64,000 nucleotides of DNA from the NCBI RefSeq assembly GCF_028769735.1, contig NC_088171.1, positions 62,300,216 through 62,364,215 of the forward strand, given 5' to 3'. The stretch comes from Zonotrichia leucophrys gambelii. Taxonomy: Eukaryota > Chordata > Aves > Passeriformes > Passerellidae. Below the pieces are notes generated by a model. That model did no database searches. It worked only from the letters and a program-made list of their open reading frames with translations, and was not told the origin of the DNA. Of the stretch, positions 26,101 to 41,100 are shown one piece after another. The position numbers and the translations under genes are program-made. Within the stretch, counting starts at the first letter, position 1. Each line of letters opens with the position of its first letter.

Positions 26101-29100
26101 CACTTCAATGTTGGCGTGAAGTCCTTGCCATAAGAAACATATGCAACAAATTGAAGCAATTTGAAACAAGTGGTAATGTTCCCCCATAAAGCTAAAATGG
26201 TCAAACACTTTAAAAAAAAATTTGTGTTTATTGCAGTAAAACTTCTTCATTCAGTGACAGCCTCTGTGTCTCTTAAGGATTAAAAAAATCTGCCTTTTCA
26301 TATGCTTAAAGGATTAGGATTTATGTATCTTTGAAAGCAAAGCTAAATTTTGTCTGGGAAAATCTACTTTGAGAAACAGGATGTTGAAGATAATGGTAAA
26401 AACAGCTTATAAATCACTTTTCTTGAAAGCTTAATTGGAATTAAGTTTAGAATGACTGTTTGACAATATTGCTGAAAGGTGAAAATCATTGTTGAATTTG
26501 TCCATTCCTTAGTTATTATCAGTAGTCTAGGTGACCCAAGAAAAGCTGCTGTATAAACTCCTCCATTACAATTGTATTCAAGTTCTGTGCATATTTAAGC
26601 CTATTCTGAATTTTTTGTGCAAACTTTTTTTCATTAGCAGTTCAAGTAGGTACTTCTGAAATGATAAAAGCTGTTTCTGATTAAGTAATTTGCTGACATC
26701 GCATGTTCTGGTTTTGGGTAGAAAATGCAATTTACCCACACAGAATTACTAGTGGACTCTTGGAAAAGATCAACCATATTAAGTGTTAAAAAAAAGACCA
26801 CTTCAAATGAAAGAATGTCTTTTGCCAATATTTGTGTGTTTACCATGCTCAACCTAAGAATTATCTTGAGAATCTGTTTGATTATATTAGTGGGATAATC
26901 AGGTTGTAAACAGCTTATCTCAGCCATTGGGTTTACATTTGATTGTAACCTGTAGGTTGATTTAGTTAAGAATAGTCCAGAATATCTTGAAAATCTCTGT
27001 AGAACATAATATTTGACTGTTATTTTAGACAGAGACTTCACAGAATGTAAGTTTCACCTTTTTTGTTTTACCTTGAGAAATCTGTGAGACAAACACAGTG
27101 CTTGAATTAAAAAAAAACCCAAAAACCAAAAAACCCTCAACTTTTTTCTTTAATTGTGTTCCAGAAAATATATTACAGTAGTTAAAATGAACTGCTGTAA
27201 TGTTTGGCACAATCATCTCTGTCTCTTAAAGAAGTTCCATATACTGGTCAAACCGTGTAAATAGTTAAATAAATGTTACAAACTCAAGTTTTCGTTTCCA
27301 GGTTGAAGACATCATTTGTGTTCAAACAGAAACCTCCATCTGGTTAAAGTTGTTAATTTATTCTCAAATGGAGAAACAACCATTGTATTAATCCTCAGTG
27401 AAGACAGACATCTTTTGTGGTACTGGTTTTACATACATTTATCACAACCAGTGCTTTTAAAATAGTGGTGTGTCCTCATCACCCATTCCCATCTTGTGGC
27501 TATTGTGGTTGTGAGAAGTCTGGGCACCCTGTGCTGCTGTCTCCCGTGGCAGGGAGATGGGGAGCAGCAGTGTGAGGGGGTGCTTATCCCTTGCTTTGCC
27601 TGCTATGGGTCCTTCCAGATTGCAGATGTTCAGTGCCAGGTTTCATGTTTAGGGTGCCACCATTGATGGAGGAACTGGTCAGTTGTCCCCATGGTTTTCC
27701 TCCCATCTTTTTTCTTACCTTCCTCTAAATACACTTGGCTGTGTCCTTTATCCTTGTGGGAACGAGCTCCTGAGGCCACCAAGCTGAGTTTAGTCTTTTT
27801 CCCCATTCCTTAGCTGCAGCAGCTCACATTTGCCTTCAGTGCAAGAAGCTCTGTAAAGCTGGATATGAGAAGTATGAGTGGCCCTACTGGGAGTAGTGGC
27901 TATTTCTTTGTGGCATGTTTAGTTGGCACCAGAGCTGCTGGGTAGCTGCAAGCCTGGCTCAGGTACAAGCAGCTCCTTTTTCCAGGAGCTCCAGATCCCA
28001 CATGCCCATATACTCCCAGTTGGATGGTGTAGCTTCTACAGGCTGTTCACAACGCAGATGCATGGTCAATAACCAAGTGGGAAACTGCTGTGCTGACAGC
28101 TATTCTGGTATTTGCACACAGTCCTAATTGATAGAGCTATTCATGTGGGGAAATAAGCATCTGTATCTGCAGAGTCAACATTTTTTTAGGGCACTGAGGA
28201 GACAGACAATAGGAGAGTAACAAACAGTAAGAAGAGCCGGAGTTGGGTTACAGCAGCACTGCTGTATTCTACTGTTGCATTGTATGGAGCTTCAGTTTAG
28301 TCTCTGCCTGAAAAGAAGCTCAGTGGGCTGCAGGAGCTGGTGCTTCCTGGTGGTGTGATTTCTTCTGAACTACAATTTGCACTGCTGCACGATAGGGAGA
28401 TATAAAATAAGGCTTTGTGTGCACTTAGCAATTAAAAATTCCAGTGCAAGTTACTGTGGGGTTGTTTTGAACCCAGGCAATTGTCTTATGCCTGAGTGCC
28501 TCCTTCAGCTTTAATTGGATGTTTTCCACTTGTTGCTAATACAGTTATGCCTTTTAAAGGCATAAAGACATTCAGTGAGAAAATTGGGAATAATTTGTAT
28601 TACAAGACATGTAACTGTTGTTTCTGTCTTTGTTATAGTCCGCTGATGATAATTACACAGAAGATCACAACACTTGCATGCCAGCTACATGATGGTAAGA
28701 AAAGGAATCTCTGTCCTGAAGACAGCCTTTATATACCAGTGAATTCTATGGTTGATTTATGGAGTGAATGAATGTAGTGCAGTGAGTTGTTCCAAGTGAA
28801 GAAGAAAAATGCTTTATGGAGGAAAAATTAGAAACTTGAAGTTTTGATCAGTTTCTAGGATCAAACTCTCTTTGCAAAATCAGAGATAACTGTTTTCCCC
28901 TTTGGGTATTCTACTTCCTTGCGGCCTAATTTGGATTTTAGCTAGTGCCAATATCTCCTGTTTAGATGCTACAGTGCATCTCCATTAAGTTCTCTGAAGC
29001 TGTTACAGATTCTCACAAGTCAAGAGCTGATGATACATACACTCAGTCATTAATGTTAATTTAGCAAAAAATATGCTAGCACTGATATATGCAGTGGTAA

Positions 29101-32100
29101 TATACTCCATGAGTTGTGAGAGATAGAATTCAGTAGCTTTTCCCCAGTGCAGAGAGAAGCACAGTTGCAAGCAAAATAACATTGTCTTCAGTCTTGTGCT
29201 GTGCTGTGACAAAGAGCACTATTATTTCCCAGTAAAACGCCTCTGTCTACTACAGTGCAAAGGCTAAAAATGCCATTTGTCGTCAGTAGCATTATTGCTT
29301 GTGCCTACTGATGTTGCAGTGCGAATTTCTGATGGTCTGAGGCCCACTGCCTTACAAGTTATGGGTTGTGACAGTGTTCACAGGGGTCTTAGGGAGAGGG
29401 AAGAGACAAGGATCTGACTCCATGTTTCAGAAGGCTTGATTTATTAATTTATGATATATATTATATTAAAACTATATTAAAAGAATAGAAGAAAGAATTT
29501 CATCAGAAGGCTAGCTAAGAATAGAAAAAGAAGGAATGATAACAAAACCTTCTGTCCTAGAGAGAGAGAGTCCAAGCCAGCTGACTGTGATTGGCCATTA
29601 ATTAGAAACAACCAACATGGGCCAATCAAAGCTCCACCTGTTGCATTCCACAGCAGCAGATAATCAATGTTTGCATTTATTCCTGAGGCCTCTGAGCTTC
29701 TCAGGAGGAAAAATCCTAAGGAAAGGATTTTTTCATAAAAGGTGTCTGTGACAGTGGGTGACTGAATAAGTGCCTTGCTATAGAGTTGTTGCGAGCAAGG
29801 ATTTAGGTGAAGGCACACGGGGGTCTGATATTGTTTGCAAGCCAGGTTTGCACAAGTGAATCTAATGCTTTTATCTGGGTATAATAGATACAGCTGGAAG
29901 CTTGGCTAATTGACCATGTTGTATGCATTCATGTTGCTGTGGCTTATCTGCTTCTGGAAGTTGAGTCAGCTCAGGTATTGCTGCAGTTCCACAGCAATAT
30001 GCAGCCAAGGTACACAGCTAGGATGTTGAAGGTAAACGACCAGACAGAAAGGAAAAAGACAGCAGCAGAGGCAGAAGCATTCTAAACAGACCAGAATTCC
30101 TGCAGATTAATGATGGTGGAAAAGGCTCATTACATTGCAAACATCCATATATGGAGCAGTTGATCAAATGAAGGCAGCTTGCAGTTCAAGCATCAGTGGC
30201 AAATTTGTATTTGTAAAAATTTAACACAGCTGTCCGTAAATTGAAACAGACAAACAAAATACCCAGTCCTTTAAGTAATTAGGTGCTAATTGTTTCTCTG
30301 AAATTCAGGCCCTCCCAGTATTTACAAACTGAAACAGTGGAGAGAGAATGGAAATGAGCAGCTTATCAGCAGCAGTTTTAGGATGTGGGTCCTGTGTCTG
30401 TATTGGTAATTATGGCCAGCATGTTTAGAACAGTAGTGTCAATTGGTGCCAAGCCCCTGATCTGCTGGGGTTGTGCACATGGAGCTGTGCACATGCTGCA
30501 CACCAAGTGCTGAGACTCATCCCGTGTAGTTCTGCTGAAGCCAGTGGGATTCCCTGCAGCATGTGCAGCTAAAGCTCTAGGCTGAAGGGTTTGAGGTATG
30601 TGCTATAAACAGTATTTGTTTATCACTGGCCCTGACACAAGATTTTTCCATCGTTTTCCTGGGACATTGGGTCTGTGTGTTACCTCTGGCCCCAAAGGTC
30701 TTGTGCACTCAACAGGAGGTCACCCTTCCAGTCTGGACCTGGACAATTCCAGATTATTGCTGATGTGGATGTTTAGGCTTGCTCCAGCAGCAGGCAGCTC
30801 GGCTGCTCATTCAAACCAGTGGAGCTTCTGTTCCCTGAGTGCCTGTTTGCCTTCCCCTGCCCACTCCTCCTGCTGTGAAATGCTCCATTTCTCACCAAGG
30901 AGCCAGCGGGAGGCTTGTGCTTAAATGAGCCAGCAGCTTCTGGCAACAGAGGTTTTTCTAGCCCAGCACAGTTTGTAGAGGCTGTTGGGGGTCGCAGCCA
31001 GTTGGTGGCATTGCCACTTCCATTGTGTGTGTGGGAATGCTACGGCTGCTCTTCCTGACAGTGTAGCCAGGGTGAGAAAGGGGGAATGAGGTAGGGAACT
31101 GGGTAGAGAGGTACAGTAGAACTTGACATGGAAGTTAGGGATTGAGATGTATTAAAACCATCTGTGACCAAAAAAAAAAAATTGAAATTATGGCCTTACA
31201 AATTTATTTTGGGGTGCAAGCATAAAGCTTTGGGAATAGCTTTTACTGTCTGTCTTTTGGAAAGATCTGATGTGTCTTTTCTTTCCAGGCATAGGGCGAC
31301 AAGCTGAGGAACTCACTGCTGAGCAAAATCGGCTTGCTGTAAAGTAAGGATGTAATTATCTGAGTGATTTGTGTCAATTTATGCCAAAGAAGTTGACTGT
31401 TTAGGTTGTTTGTTATTTGTTATTTTGTTTGGGTTTCTTTTTTTTCCATTACAGTGTCAGGGACAACATAGTGGCCCAGCCATGGAAATGTTTCCTGCTA
31501 CTTTCCAGTCCATGAGATACCAAAAGTCCTACATGCTTTTTCTATTTGCTTGAGAAATTTTTTCTTTGTAATGCTGCTGTCATTACCCTCCTTAAAACAA
31601 ACATACCTTCTCTCTTATATTCCTTTTTTCTTCAGTTCAGGACCTCTGCCTTTATCACCTGTGCTTGTCAGTAAAGAACTGAAGTACTTGGCAATGTCTC
31701 ATAAATATACTTAAATATATACTCCATGTGCAACAGAACGAGTATTTGCTGTATCTTCATCTGATCTGTGATGTGCTATTTTTCCAAGTAATTACTCCTC
31801 CCCTGTCAACAATCCACTGCATAGTAAAAATCCATTTTGGTTTGAGTCTGACAAATCAAGTGCCGCTTTTCTTTGCCGTAATTTTAGAATGCTGGATTTT
31901 ATTTTTTTTGGTCCCTCTCCATAATGTTAATACTCCTAGGTCTCCGTGTTATGTAACTTCTCATTTTTCATGTGGAGAGGGCACTTCTTTGAGCACCCTT
32001 TTTTTCCTAGTTTGTCTCTCAATAGAAATGCAACATGGAGTTGAATTTGTAAGTGGTTTGCTGTTGTTGGGGTTTTTTTTTTTGTTGTTTTTGTTTTGGT

Positions 32101-35100
32101 TTTTTTTATGAAGAATTAATGTTACAGAATTACTCTTAGAACCATAACTACTTTTCACCATGATATGCTTGTTACGGCCAAGAAAATTATTTCCTTAATT
32201 TCCAAGATAGACGATTCAGCCATCAGAAAATCTGCCTATGTACTTCAGAAAGTAAGGGAGTCATTTCTTGAAAAGCAAAACTCTTGTGGGTAGCTGTGAC
32301 CCCATAGTGTCTATTTTTAAAGCTCACAGCATAATTTCTAACTGCACTTGGCCCTTAATTCTAGTCAAATTCTCACTAAACAGGCTTGGTATTTTTTCTT
32401 GTGCAGTAGATGAGTTCATAATAGAAAAGAAGATGCCAATAGTTAGTGTCAGTGGCAGACAAGTCATAACTGAAGAGTTTTAAATCCCCTTTGGTAATAC
32501 AGCCTTTTGTCTTCCCTCCTATTCTTGGTCTGTTTTTGTTTCTCACTCATCCTCTGTACATTCCTTTGTGCATTGCTCATGTCTCCCCACCCAACTATGT
32601 GCAGAACCCAAGTTGAAACTAATGACTTTATTTTTAATCTTACTGTAGGGCTAGGAAGCCCACACCATGGACCTGTTTTTGCAGGACAGAAAGATGACTC
32701 TTTCCCCAATTGTTTGCTCCATCTTTCTGTGAAATGCTTTCGCCAGAGAACATACCATTCAGGCACTAACATCTACAATAACCAGTAGGGTGAATGCAGA
32801 AAATCCTTGCTAATCTAACTGTTTATTCAAACTAATTCCACTTCAGAATAGAAGTAGGCAACAGAAAATGTTTAACTGTTGCTTAGTTTTTCTGCTAGAA
32901 ATTCATTTTAGTCTTAAAGAATTTTAAGTGTGTTTTGGTTATGCGTGTCCATCTGTGTCTTGGGCAGGAGAGCCCTTAAGCACTGTGCCCAAGTTTGTGT
33001 TCTCATCTGAGGCCTCCATGTTTACTTGAATGGTAACAATTAAGACATTTGTGGAGAGCACTCACTCCAATGCAGTGCAGAACACAGTGCACAGTTTGGA
33101 TGTTGACATTTTCTGCCACATAAAACCCCCAAGCCTAACAATTTACAAATTACACTACTGCTGGGAGGCCTTTGCATTGTAATGATCTGTAGCAAAGGTA
33201 GTGGATCTTCTTAATTTTACATCAAATGTACAGCACCAGAAGGAACTTGTGGCGTATGCACTTGCAAAATGGAAAAAAATTAGTATGACTTTCATCTTAA
33301 GCCATCTTTCAATACATATATTCCCCCCCCCACTTAGTTCCTTTTCCTGTTCATGATGCAATACAGGCAATTACTTCCTTTATTTGAGCAGTAGGAGAGA
33401 GTGCTTATTCATTCTCTCCCTGTATGTCTCACATGACACTTCCCCATTCTTCAAAAGGCTGAACTGAAGGGAGGGTGAGAGCTCCTCCTAGGACTGAGAG
33501 CCCTGGTTTTAGAGACTCCCTGCCCTGTGGTTTCTATAACAAGGCAACATAGTCCCTGGCATCCTGGACAGATGTCCAAAACCAATAACCAGCTTCTCAC
33601 TCCTGGTACTGCTGACCTGTCCAAAATGGACAAATTTATTACTGTTTTTAGCTAAGAAGTTTCTAAGATTACAACTTTTCAAATCACTAGCATTAGTTCA
33701 CCTGTAGTTTAAGCACGTTGATGTTACCTTTGCTCTGACTGCCATCTACCAGACATCACCAGAATATGACAGGCTGTGTTTTATCTTCCCCAGAACAGAT
33801 CTAGAGAGCTTTCAGTTGGGGGAAAATGGGTAGGAGAGAGGTGAGGACTGAGGCAGACTGTGTGACAAAAAATGTTGGTGAAAGCCTTTGATATGTTTTA
33901 CCTTGTTTTTGTTTTTTTTTTTTTTTTAATTTGTTCTGTTGTGTGTGGCTGATTTTTCACAGGTCAAGACCTTCTTTACTGGAGTATTTAAGTTATCTCC
34001 TCAATTTTATGAGCATCATAGCAGGGCCTTGCAGCAATTACAAGGACTATATCGCCTTCATTGAAGGCAGGCATGTGCACATGAAACTGTTAGAAGTGAA
34101 CTGGAAGCAGAAGGGTTATGACAGACTTCCTGATCCTTCTCCAACTGTAAGTTTTAAAATGACAAAGATTGATTGCAGGGGGCAGGAAAGTACAGCTTTG
34201 TACACCATTCTCATAATTAAAAGCTAAGAAGAAAAACCAGTTTTGGGTTATCTTGCCAGTAAAGGTTACAGTGAGTTTTTTCTGCCAGTGGCTGCTGTTT
34301 TTATCACAAGGTCAGGCGTGAAGGGGCTGGCGAATTTGCCAAATGGGTTTGGCATGCAAAAAGGGTCAGCTGCTAATGGGTGTCCTTTGTGCAGCAATGG
34401 GAATGGGCTGCAGGTTCTGACAGTGACAAGTTGCAGCTCAGCTCCAAACAGAGAGGAAATGTCAGAAAAACAAAAAAAAAGTCAAATCTCCCCCATAGTG
34501 TGTAGGGGATGTTAGAAGTACGTGAACAACAGCTAATCAGAAAATGTAGCCTGTCCAGGTGCTTTGCAAGAGTACACTTTACACACTTTAAGATGACTCA
34601 AGAGGTGATTTTTTTCACATAGTTTTAACACTAATCTGGTTTTCTTTTTTTTTAATATTGCTTAAAACGTTCTTGGAAAATAGCCTTTTTGTAAAGCAGT
34701 ATAGTGTAGCATGAGGTTCAGATTTCTCTTATCTTAAGGTGACACTGAAAGTGTAACTTTGTGAATGTGTGCAAAATGTCTCCTCTGAAGTTGAGCATGA
34801 ACTTTTGTGTAATGATTCCTGTTGCACACAGTTGTCTTTCTACTGACCCTAGTGGCGCTAATTCTGATTTACATTACTTTGACTGAGGTCAAAAGAAGGC
34901 CTATATTGTGGAGGATGCAAATTAGGAGAGAGTATTAAAATCTGCATAAAAAATAATTTCACATTACTTTATTCCAGAATTTGGAGAATATATGAAAATA
35001 GATCAAAAGTCAAAAGGATAAAAAAATACATGGTTGTTTTAATATTACATTTCATGTTTATTAGCCTTTTGAGAACATGAGTCAATTTTTACATGTATCC

Positions 35101-38100
35101 AAGTGCCAGATTCCTTTTTAATTACAGCTGGATCAAGAAGGGTTTACCCATGGTGTGTATTTGTAAACAAGCTTTGAAGTACTGCAGTGATTGTCAAAAA
35201 CGGTGTGTAGGAAGCTAGGGAGCTGGACTAGAACCTGTGGCAGAGCACATACCCTGTATAATGGGTACAAGCGTGCTGTAACAACACAACGCTTTGTGGA
35301 CAAGTGATTTTTTAGCAAGTCTTCTGGGTGGTAGCTGGGTAGTACCTACTCTTGCACAGAATATCAGTGATTTTTGCTTCCGGAGGAATCCAGTCTTTAG
35401 TTCCAGGAGGGGACAGTACATTTAGAGAAGATTTCTGCTTTCCACTGTAGGGCTTGGTTTGCTTCCTTTCCCATTTTAGAATCTTCACACACTGATGTAG
35501 AGTCTGTCATGAAGTTCCTCACTGATTTTGACTTGTGATTGTCCTACCTATCTACAGGTAGTTCAATAAACCAAATCAAAGTAGAGCTGTGACTCTGGCC
35601 TTCTCTTGGTCACCTCTTCTAAATTAATTAGTATCAACTTTGTCACTGGTAACTTTTATGGTTCTTGAAGCCCATTGTTTTTGTATGTCATGAGCACTGC
35701 CTTGTTCTTCCCCTTAAGCAAATGTTTCTAATGCATGTTTCATTGTTTGTGCTTTTTAGGGAGCAGTGATGTACAAGCTGTGTATCACACTAGTATCTCT
35801 CATTTTATTCTTGACACTTACCAAGAACTTTCCTATGGCATATATTATTGATAACGAATTTCTTGATAAAACTCCCTTCTTGTCAAGACTTGGTTACCTG
35901 TACATTGTAACACAGGCAGCAAAACCAAAGTATTACTTTGCATGGACGTTGGGTAAGTCTGGCTACATTATGTACTTTTGTGTGCAGCAAATAAGTTCCT
36001 AAATGGGGGAGGAGGTCTGAAAGCTGGGATGGGGGGAAATAAAATTGTCCCTAGACCAGTAGTTCATGTGGGAGATGTGTTCCTTTAGGCAGTGGGCCCT
36101 GTGCTTGTTGGGGGGCTGATGCTAGCTTTGCCTCTAAAGCACTGTGGGGTCCTGTATACACCTTGGCTTTGAGCAGTCCAGAGAAAAGATTGGAGAACTC
36201 TGGGGAGCAAAGGAAGTGTTGGGAAGGACCAGAATGTCTGCAAGGAAAAGGGAGAGGAAAAGTAACTGAAGAGGGGAGCAAATTTTTTTAAGAGCCAGTC
36301 AGACTGGTAGTCAAAATAATATTTTTGCATTTTACCTTCATCTTTTACAAGTCATGTTTCACCATCTGTGTGTGAGGACTCAAGCCCTTCAGGCCAAGCT
36401 GAAAATCTCCTGGATTTTTTTTTGCTGGTATTACAAGATATTGTGTGTAGGGCAGATGTTGGAAGTCCAGCAAGGAATGCACATACCTTGAGGCTGAGCA
36501 GGGTGACACTGAGCTGGAAATAGCCAGGGAGATTCATTGCAAGGCTGTGATTAAACTGCTGGGAATAAAACTGTCAGATTCAGGGAAGGCAGCCAGGACT
36601 GGCTTGTGTGGGATGGGAAAGGCTTTGAGATAAAGAATGGCTTGCTCACAAACTTACTTTTGTGGGATCCAATGTTAAATTGTTGCCTCCATTTTTTCTG
36701 GCATTATACTTAACTGGAAGGCCATTATTAAAGAGATAAACTGAACTTGCATTTGTGACAAGAGCAGGCTGCAGAGGCTTTAGAAACATCTTACAAATGA
36801 GGCAGTTAGCAGAAAAGTATGCATTGCATAGTGGAGGGTGAGGCCTCATCTATTCACATCCCAAATCCAGGCAGCAGAACAGCAGGCACTTTATCCTTTT
36901 TTTATCCTTTCCCAGTTTTGCTCCCGGTGGCACGGCCCAGGGCATTACAAAAGCCCTGCTGAAACGGGCCGAGAAACGCTTCCTGTCCTCAGGACAGGGC
37001 AGCGCGCCATTGTGTGGGAGGGAGCTGCACCGCCCAGATCCACGGCAAGGAAATTCGGCTTCTCGCTGGGATAGTTCTGGGAACACGGCTGCAAACCGAA
37101 TTCCTAGCTGTCACTGAAAGCACTTTGGGTCCCAGTGCCCCCAAGCAAGGAGCTGTGAAAGCCATGCACAGCCCGAGCTGCTCCAGTCTGCAGGAAAGGA
37201 AGCTCTGCGGAGCTGGAGGGGATTCGTGCTCCTGAGCAGCTTGAGGGCGCACACTTGTGACTTTCCTGTGCCTCGCCCCGTGCTCTGCAGACAGCAGACT
37301 GGGAAGCAAAAGGCCAAGGGGGATGCTATATGATTATTGCTCATCCCGTGACTCCTGCTTTATTGGTTTTGGCCGAGAAACACTAATTATTGGGCCCCTG
37401 CTACCCTTGGAGCAAGGAGGAGCAAATCCAGGAGTGCACTGCTCTGAGTTATGTGCAGCTCCTGTCTCTGAGACTGGGCAGGATCCTCTGGGCCAGCTTC
37501 AGGCAGGGTTGTTGTTCATTGAGTGTTTTTTAAACAGGGAGAAAATTAAAACATGGAGAGCTTTCTTTTCATCAATAAAATCTCTCTCATTTAGGAAAGT
37601 GGAAAACAAAACAGAAAGTTTCAGGTTAGAGAAGGTTGCTTGTTTATTTATTTATTGTTACTCTTGTTGCTTATAATTAGGTTTCCTCCCTAGTTTTGTG
37701 CACTAGGGCTTCTCCATGAGTTTGTGCCTGTACTCACAGCATTTACAAAGTGAAATCTTGGGGAAGAAATGCTGACCTTTTTAAGGAATAACCAGGCTTG
37801 TATTTTGTAAATGACCTGGAAGGAAAAGCCTAACCAGTATTTGTGCTTCCCTTTTTTTTGCAATGATCCTCAGTGCTGGCTGCAACACTAGTGATCTGGA
37901 GACAATAATAAATTCTCCCTTCTGTTTTCTTAGTACTCCAAGTAGGTATTTCTAGCAGAGGCACGTTGAAATCAGAATCTTGAGACCCAATGATGAGGTG
38001 ACTCCCAGGCACCAAGAGTGCATCAGTGTGTAATGCCTGCTCTTATCCAAGATTTACTTGGTTTAAGGTAGCTACATGTGTAACTGAAGTTACTCAATAT

Positions 38101-41100
38101 TTGGTCATAGAGATATTGAGGCACTTTATGAGGCACTCGGCAAGAGGATTAGCAAAAGGCTTTGTCTGTAGAATTCTGAATGACAGTCTTAATTAACATA
38201 GCCATGTTGGAGCTCTTAATGGAAATAATAAGCATGTCTTTGAGATATTAAGGTTTTTTTGAATTCTGGAAAATGCTGTGACATCCAGGTGCCCTTTTGA
38301 GAAAATTGCTCATTCAGTTTATGGTAATATCTGTCTCAGATGAATAATAAAGGCCAAATAATAGGAAAAGTGATTTATATTAGTTGCTTTTTATTATTTT
38401 ATTTCTTCTGCACAAGGAGTAGCTAGTCTTTCCTCTTGAGGAAATTACTCTTGTGTAGCCTTATAGTAATGCCCTTTTGCAAAGAAGAAGCTTCTCCTAG
38501 GAAGAGAGGTTGCTAAATCCTACAAAACTGTCTTGAATGTTTGTTTAGTGCCATACTGACTTGTAAGAAAACATGTCTCTTCCAGCAGTCTGATTTTGAC
38601 CTGTTTTGCTTTGACATTGCAGCAGATGCAGTCAACAATGCAGCTGGTTATGGATTCAGTGGAGTTGATGAGAAAGGCAATTTCCGCTGGGACCTGTTGT
38701 CCAATTTGAATATCTGGAACATTGAGGTGAGATAAAGGAGTGGCTGCATTGGCATAATTATACAGAAATGGGCATGGTAATGGGTAAGGGCTTTACTGAA
38801 AGGAAATCTATGCTACCAGGCTGCTCCTCTTTAGCACAAAGAGGTTTTGTATTTTATCTGTTGGACAAATAAAATGCATCTGTCTCACAGGCTACCTCAT
38901 GCTCTGTATTCAGGTTGTATTTCGAAATAGTTTCGTGAGGGCTAAAAATAATGATATCAGATATTTAATAAAGGAGCAGTCAATTACTGTAGATTGAGGC
39001 TGAGCTCAGTGGGTCAGTAAATTGTTCGCAGCTATGATTCTTCACCATCTGTGGTGTGTTCTGTTTATTTACTTCTAACAATCTTTCACTTTTGTAGCCC
39101 AGTTGAGATGAGTGGTGGTAGTGAAAGAGGCTGCCACCAGTGGCACAGACACGTGCAAGGGCTGAACTGCCTCTGGTACGTGGAGAAAAGCAAGGGTAGG
39201 AGACATAACAGGTACAAACCAAGCAACCGGAGTGGGAGCTGACAGGGTCACACAGAGCTTAGGCGGGTGCTGGTCTGGAACACTCTTGCTCAAAACAGCT
39301 CTCACTCCTTCCTTGTGACTGCTGCATACTTTTAAGATCCATTAGCCTTTTGAAAACTTCGTGTTTGTGCCTCTAATGCAAAAGATGGCCCATATAATTT
39401 GTTTGCCCTGAAGAATATTTTGAGAGTGCCAGTGAGATGTGGAAATATTTGTGTGTCTGCAACTGCTTTCTAAAGGCTTCTTTTATGGAAAGAGGAGAAG
39501 CTTCCCTCTGTAATTCTCTAGTTGTGATTTTAAAAGTAATCACAGATAAAAATAAGTTGATTGCTTTATTGCTGAACAATCTGTGACTAAGTGAATGTAC
39601 TGTAATAACTCTTCTCAAAAATGAAATAACCCCTGTAATTCTTCCTTGAAGATGCCAAAATTGAAAGGCTCATTATACATTCCCTGTTTTTCAACATTCT
39701 TTCTCTTTTTCTCTTTTAACCATGATTAATCCTCAGTGTAGTCCTTGATGAGTACAGGATACACAGCCCAGAAATGCTTTACACTTCTTGATGACAGCAA
39801 CACCCTAGATACCACTCTGAGATCTTGAATCTATATCTGATTCAGTTTTGGGGCAGGAGATGATTCTTTGATGGGCTGAGGCAGCTTCTGTTTGAAGCAG
39901 GAAAGTAAAATGCAGCCAGTAGTCTTCAGTCAAGCCAAATGGAGGAGCCTTTGCTCCTCTCTACCCACTGAACTGATGGTCTCTCAAAGCTTACTTCCTT
40001 TATAGGTCACATGGGCAACAGAGATCAGAAATTGTTTCAAGAGCATAAAATAGGGTGTTGTCTGATTTTTTCATGTTTGCAATGAGAAAAAGAGAGGCTA
40101 TGGAGCTATGGAGACCATGGCTTTGGCTAAGCCTTGAACCATCACTTTATGTGCCAACAGCAATGCTGGCAGTTGAAGTGTGATTGTATGGTCTATACAG
40201 ATACAGTCTATATTTTCAGCAGGTATAGCCACCTGCATATGTAAAATTACCTCAGAGCTGGCAACTTGAGTGCTAAATGTGACTATCTGATCTGTAGAGA
40301 AGATAAGCACATGGAAGGGGTTGTGTGGGCCTTAAAACATGACAGGGGCTAAGCCCACGTGGGGGACTTGAAAGCCTTGGCAGCATGCTTGTTTTGACAG
40401 CCAGCAACTACTTCCTCTCTTGGTAATGTAACAGGGGAACTTAAAGGAGGCCAAAAGAGAGTGACAATATTAGTTGGAAGAGAAACTGTGTTTTTCTTGG
40501 CTTCTCGTGGTGCAGTAATGCAATTAAAATGTGGCAGTGCTGCATTGGGAATTGTTAATCATTTTAACTCTTTAAATGCAGAGGATGAAATGCTAGCTTT
40601 AGGGATTCTGCATGGAAGTGCAATGATATCTGCCCATTCCCCTTGGTAGCCCTTACCCTTAATCCATTTTTTCAGTCATTTTTTCCATCCCTTCCCTTCA
40701 GCTGATATGGCATAATATTGTGGTGTCACTGAATCATGTTCCCACTTGGCCAGGGTGTCCTTGGATGTTTCTGCCAGCAGGCGAGGGACCAAGGTGGAGT
40801 TGGGAGAGGAAGTTGATCAGCAGTAGGGGAACTGATGCTGAACAATAGAGTCCAGCAGTCCCCTAAAGTTGGGGGAGCTCAGAGGAGGAGGTATGGGTGG
40901 TTCTCTCAGGATACTGGAGTCCACTCTGGCTTCTCAAGCTTACCAGTGGGCCAAGAATTGGCTTGTAAATTTAGTCCTAATTTTTTTGCCCATATTTTTC
41001 AGTCTTCCCCCTTCCTTCTCTAAATAGTAATAATAAAAATAATAATAAATGTTTGGGTTTTTTAAAGTAACACTTTGTTTTAGTACCACTGTAGGGAAGT

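Noticed and set aside
26634..27041. 135-codon antisense frame in intron 4
   Set aside because: AT-rich DNA, no recognisable protein features, no splice or promoter context.
29477..29818. 113-codon antisense frame
   Set aside because: It lies mostly within the solo LTR, which normally codes for nothing; no viral protein resemblance.
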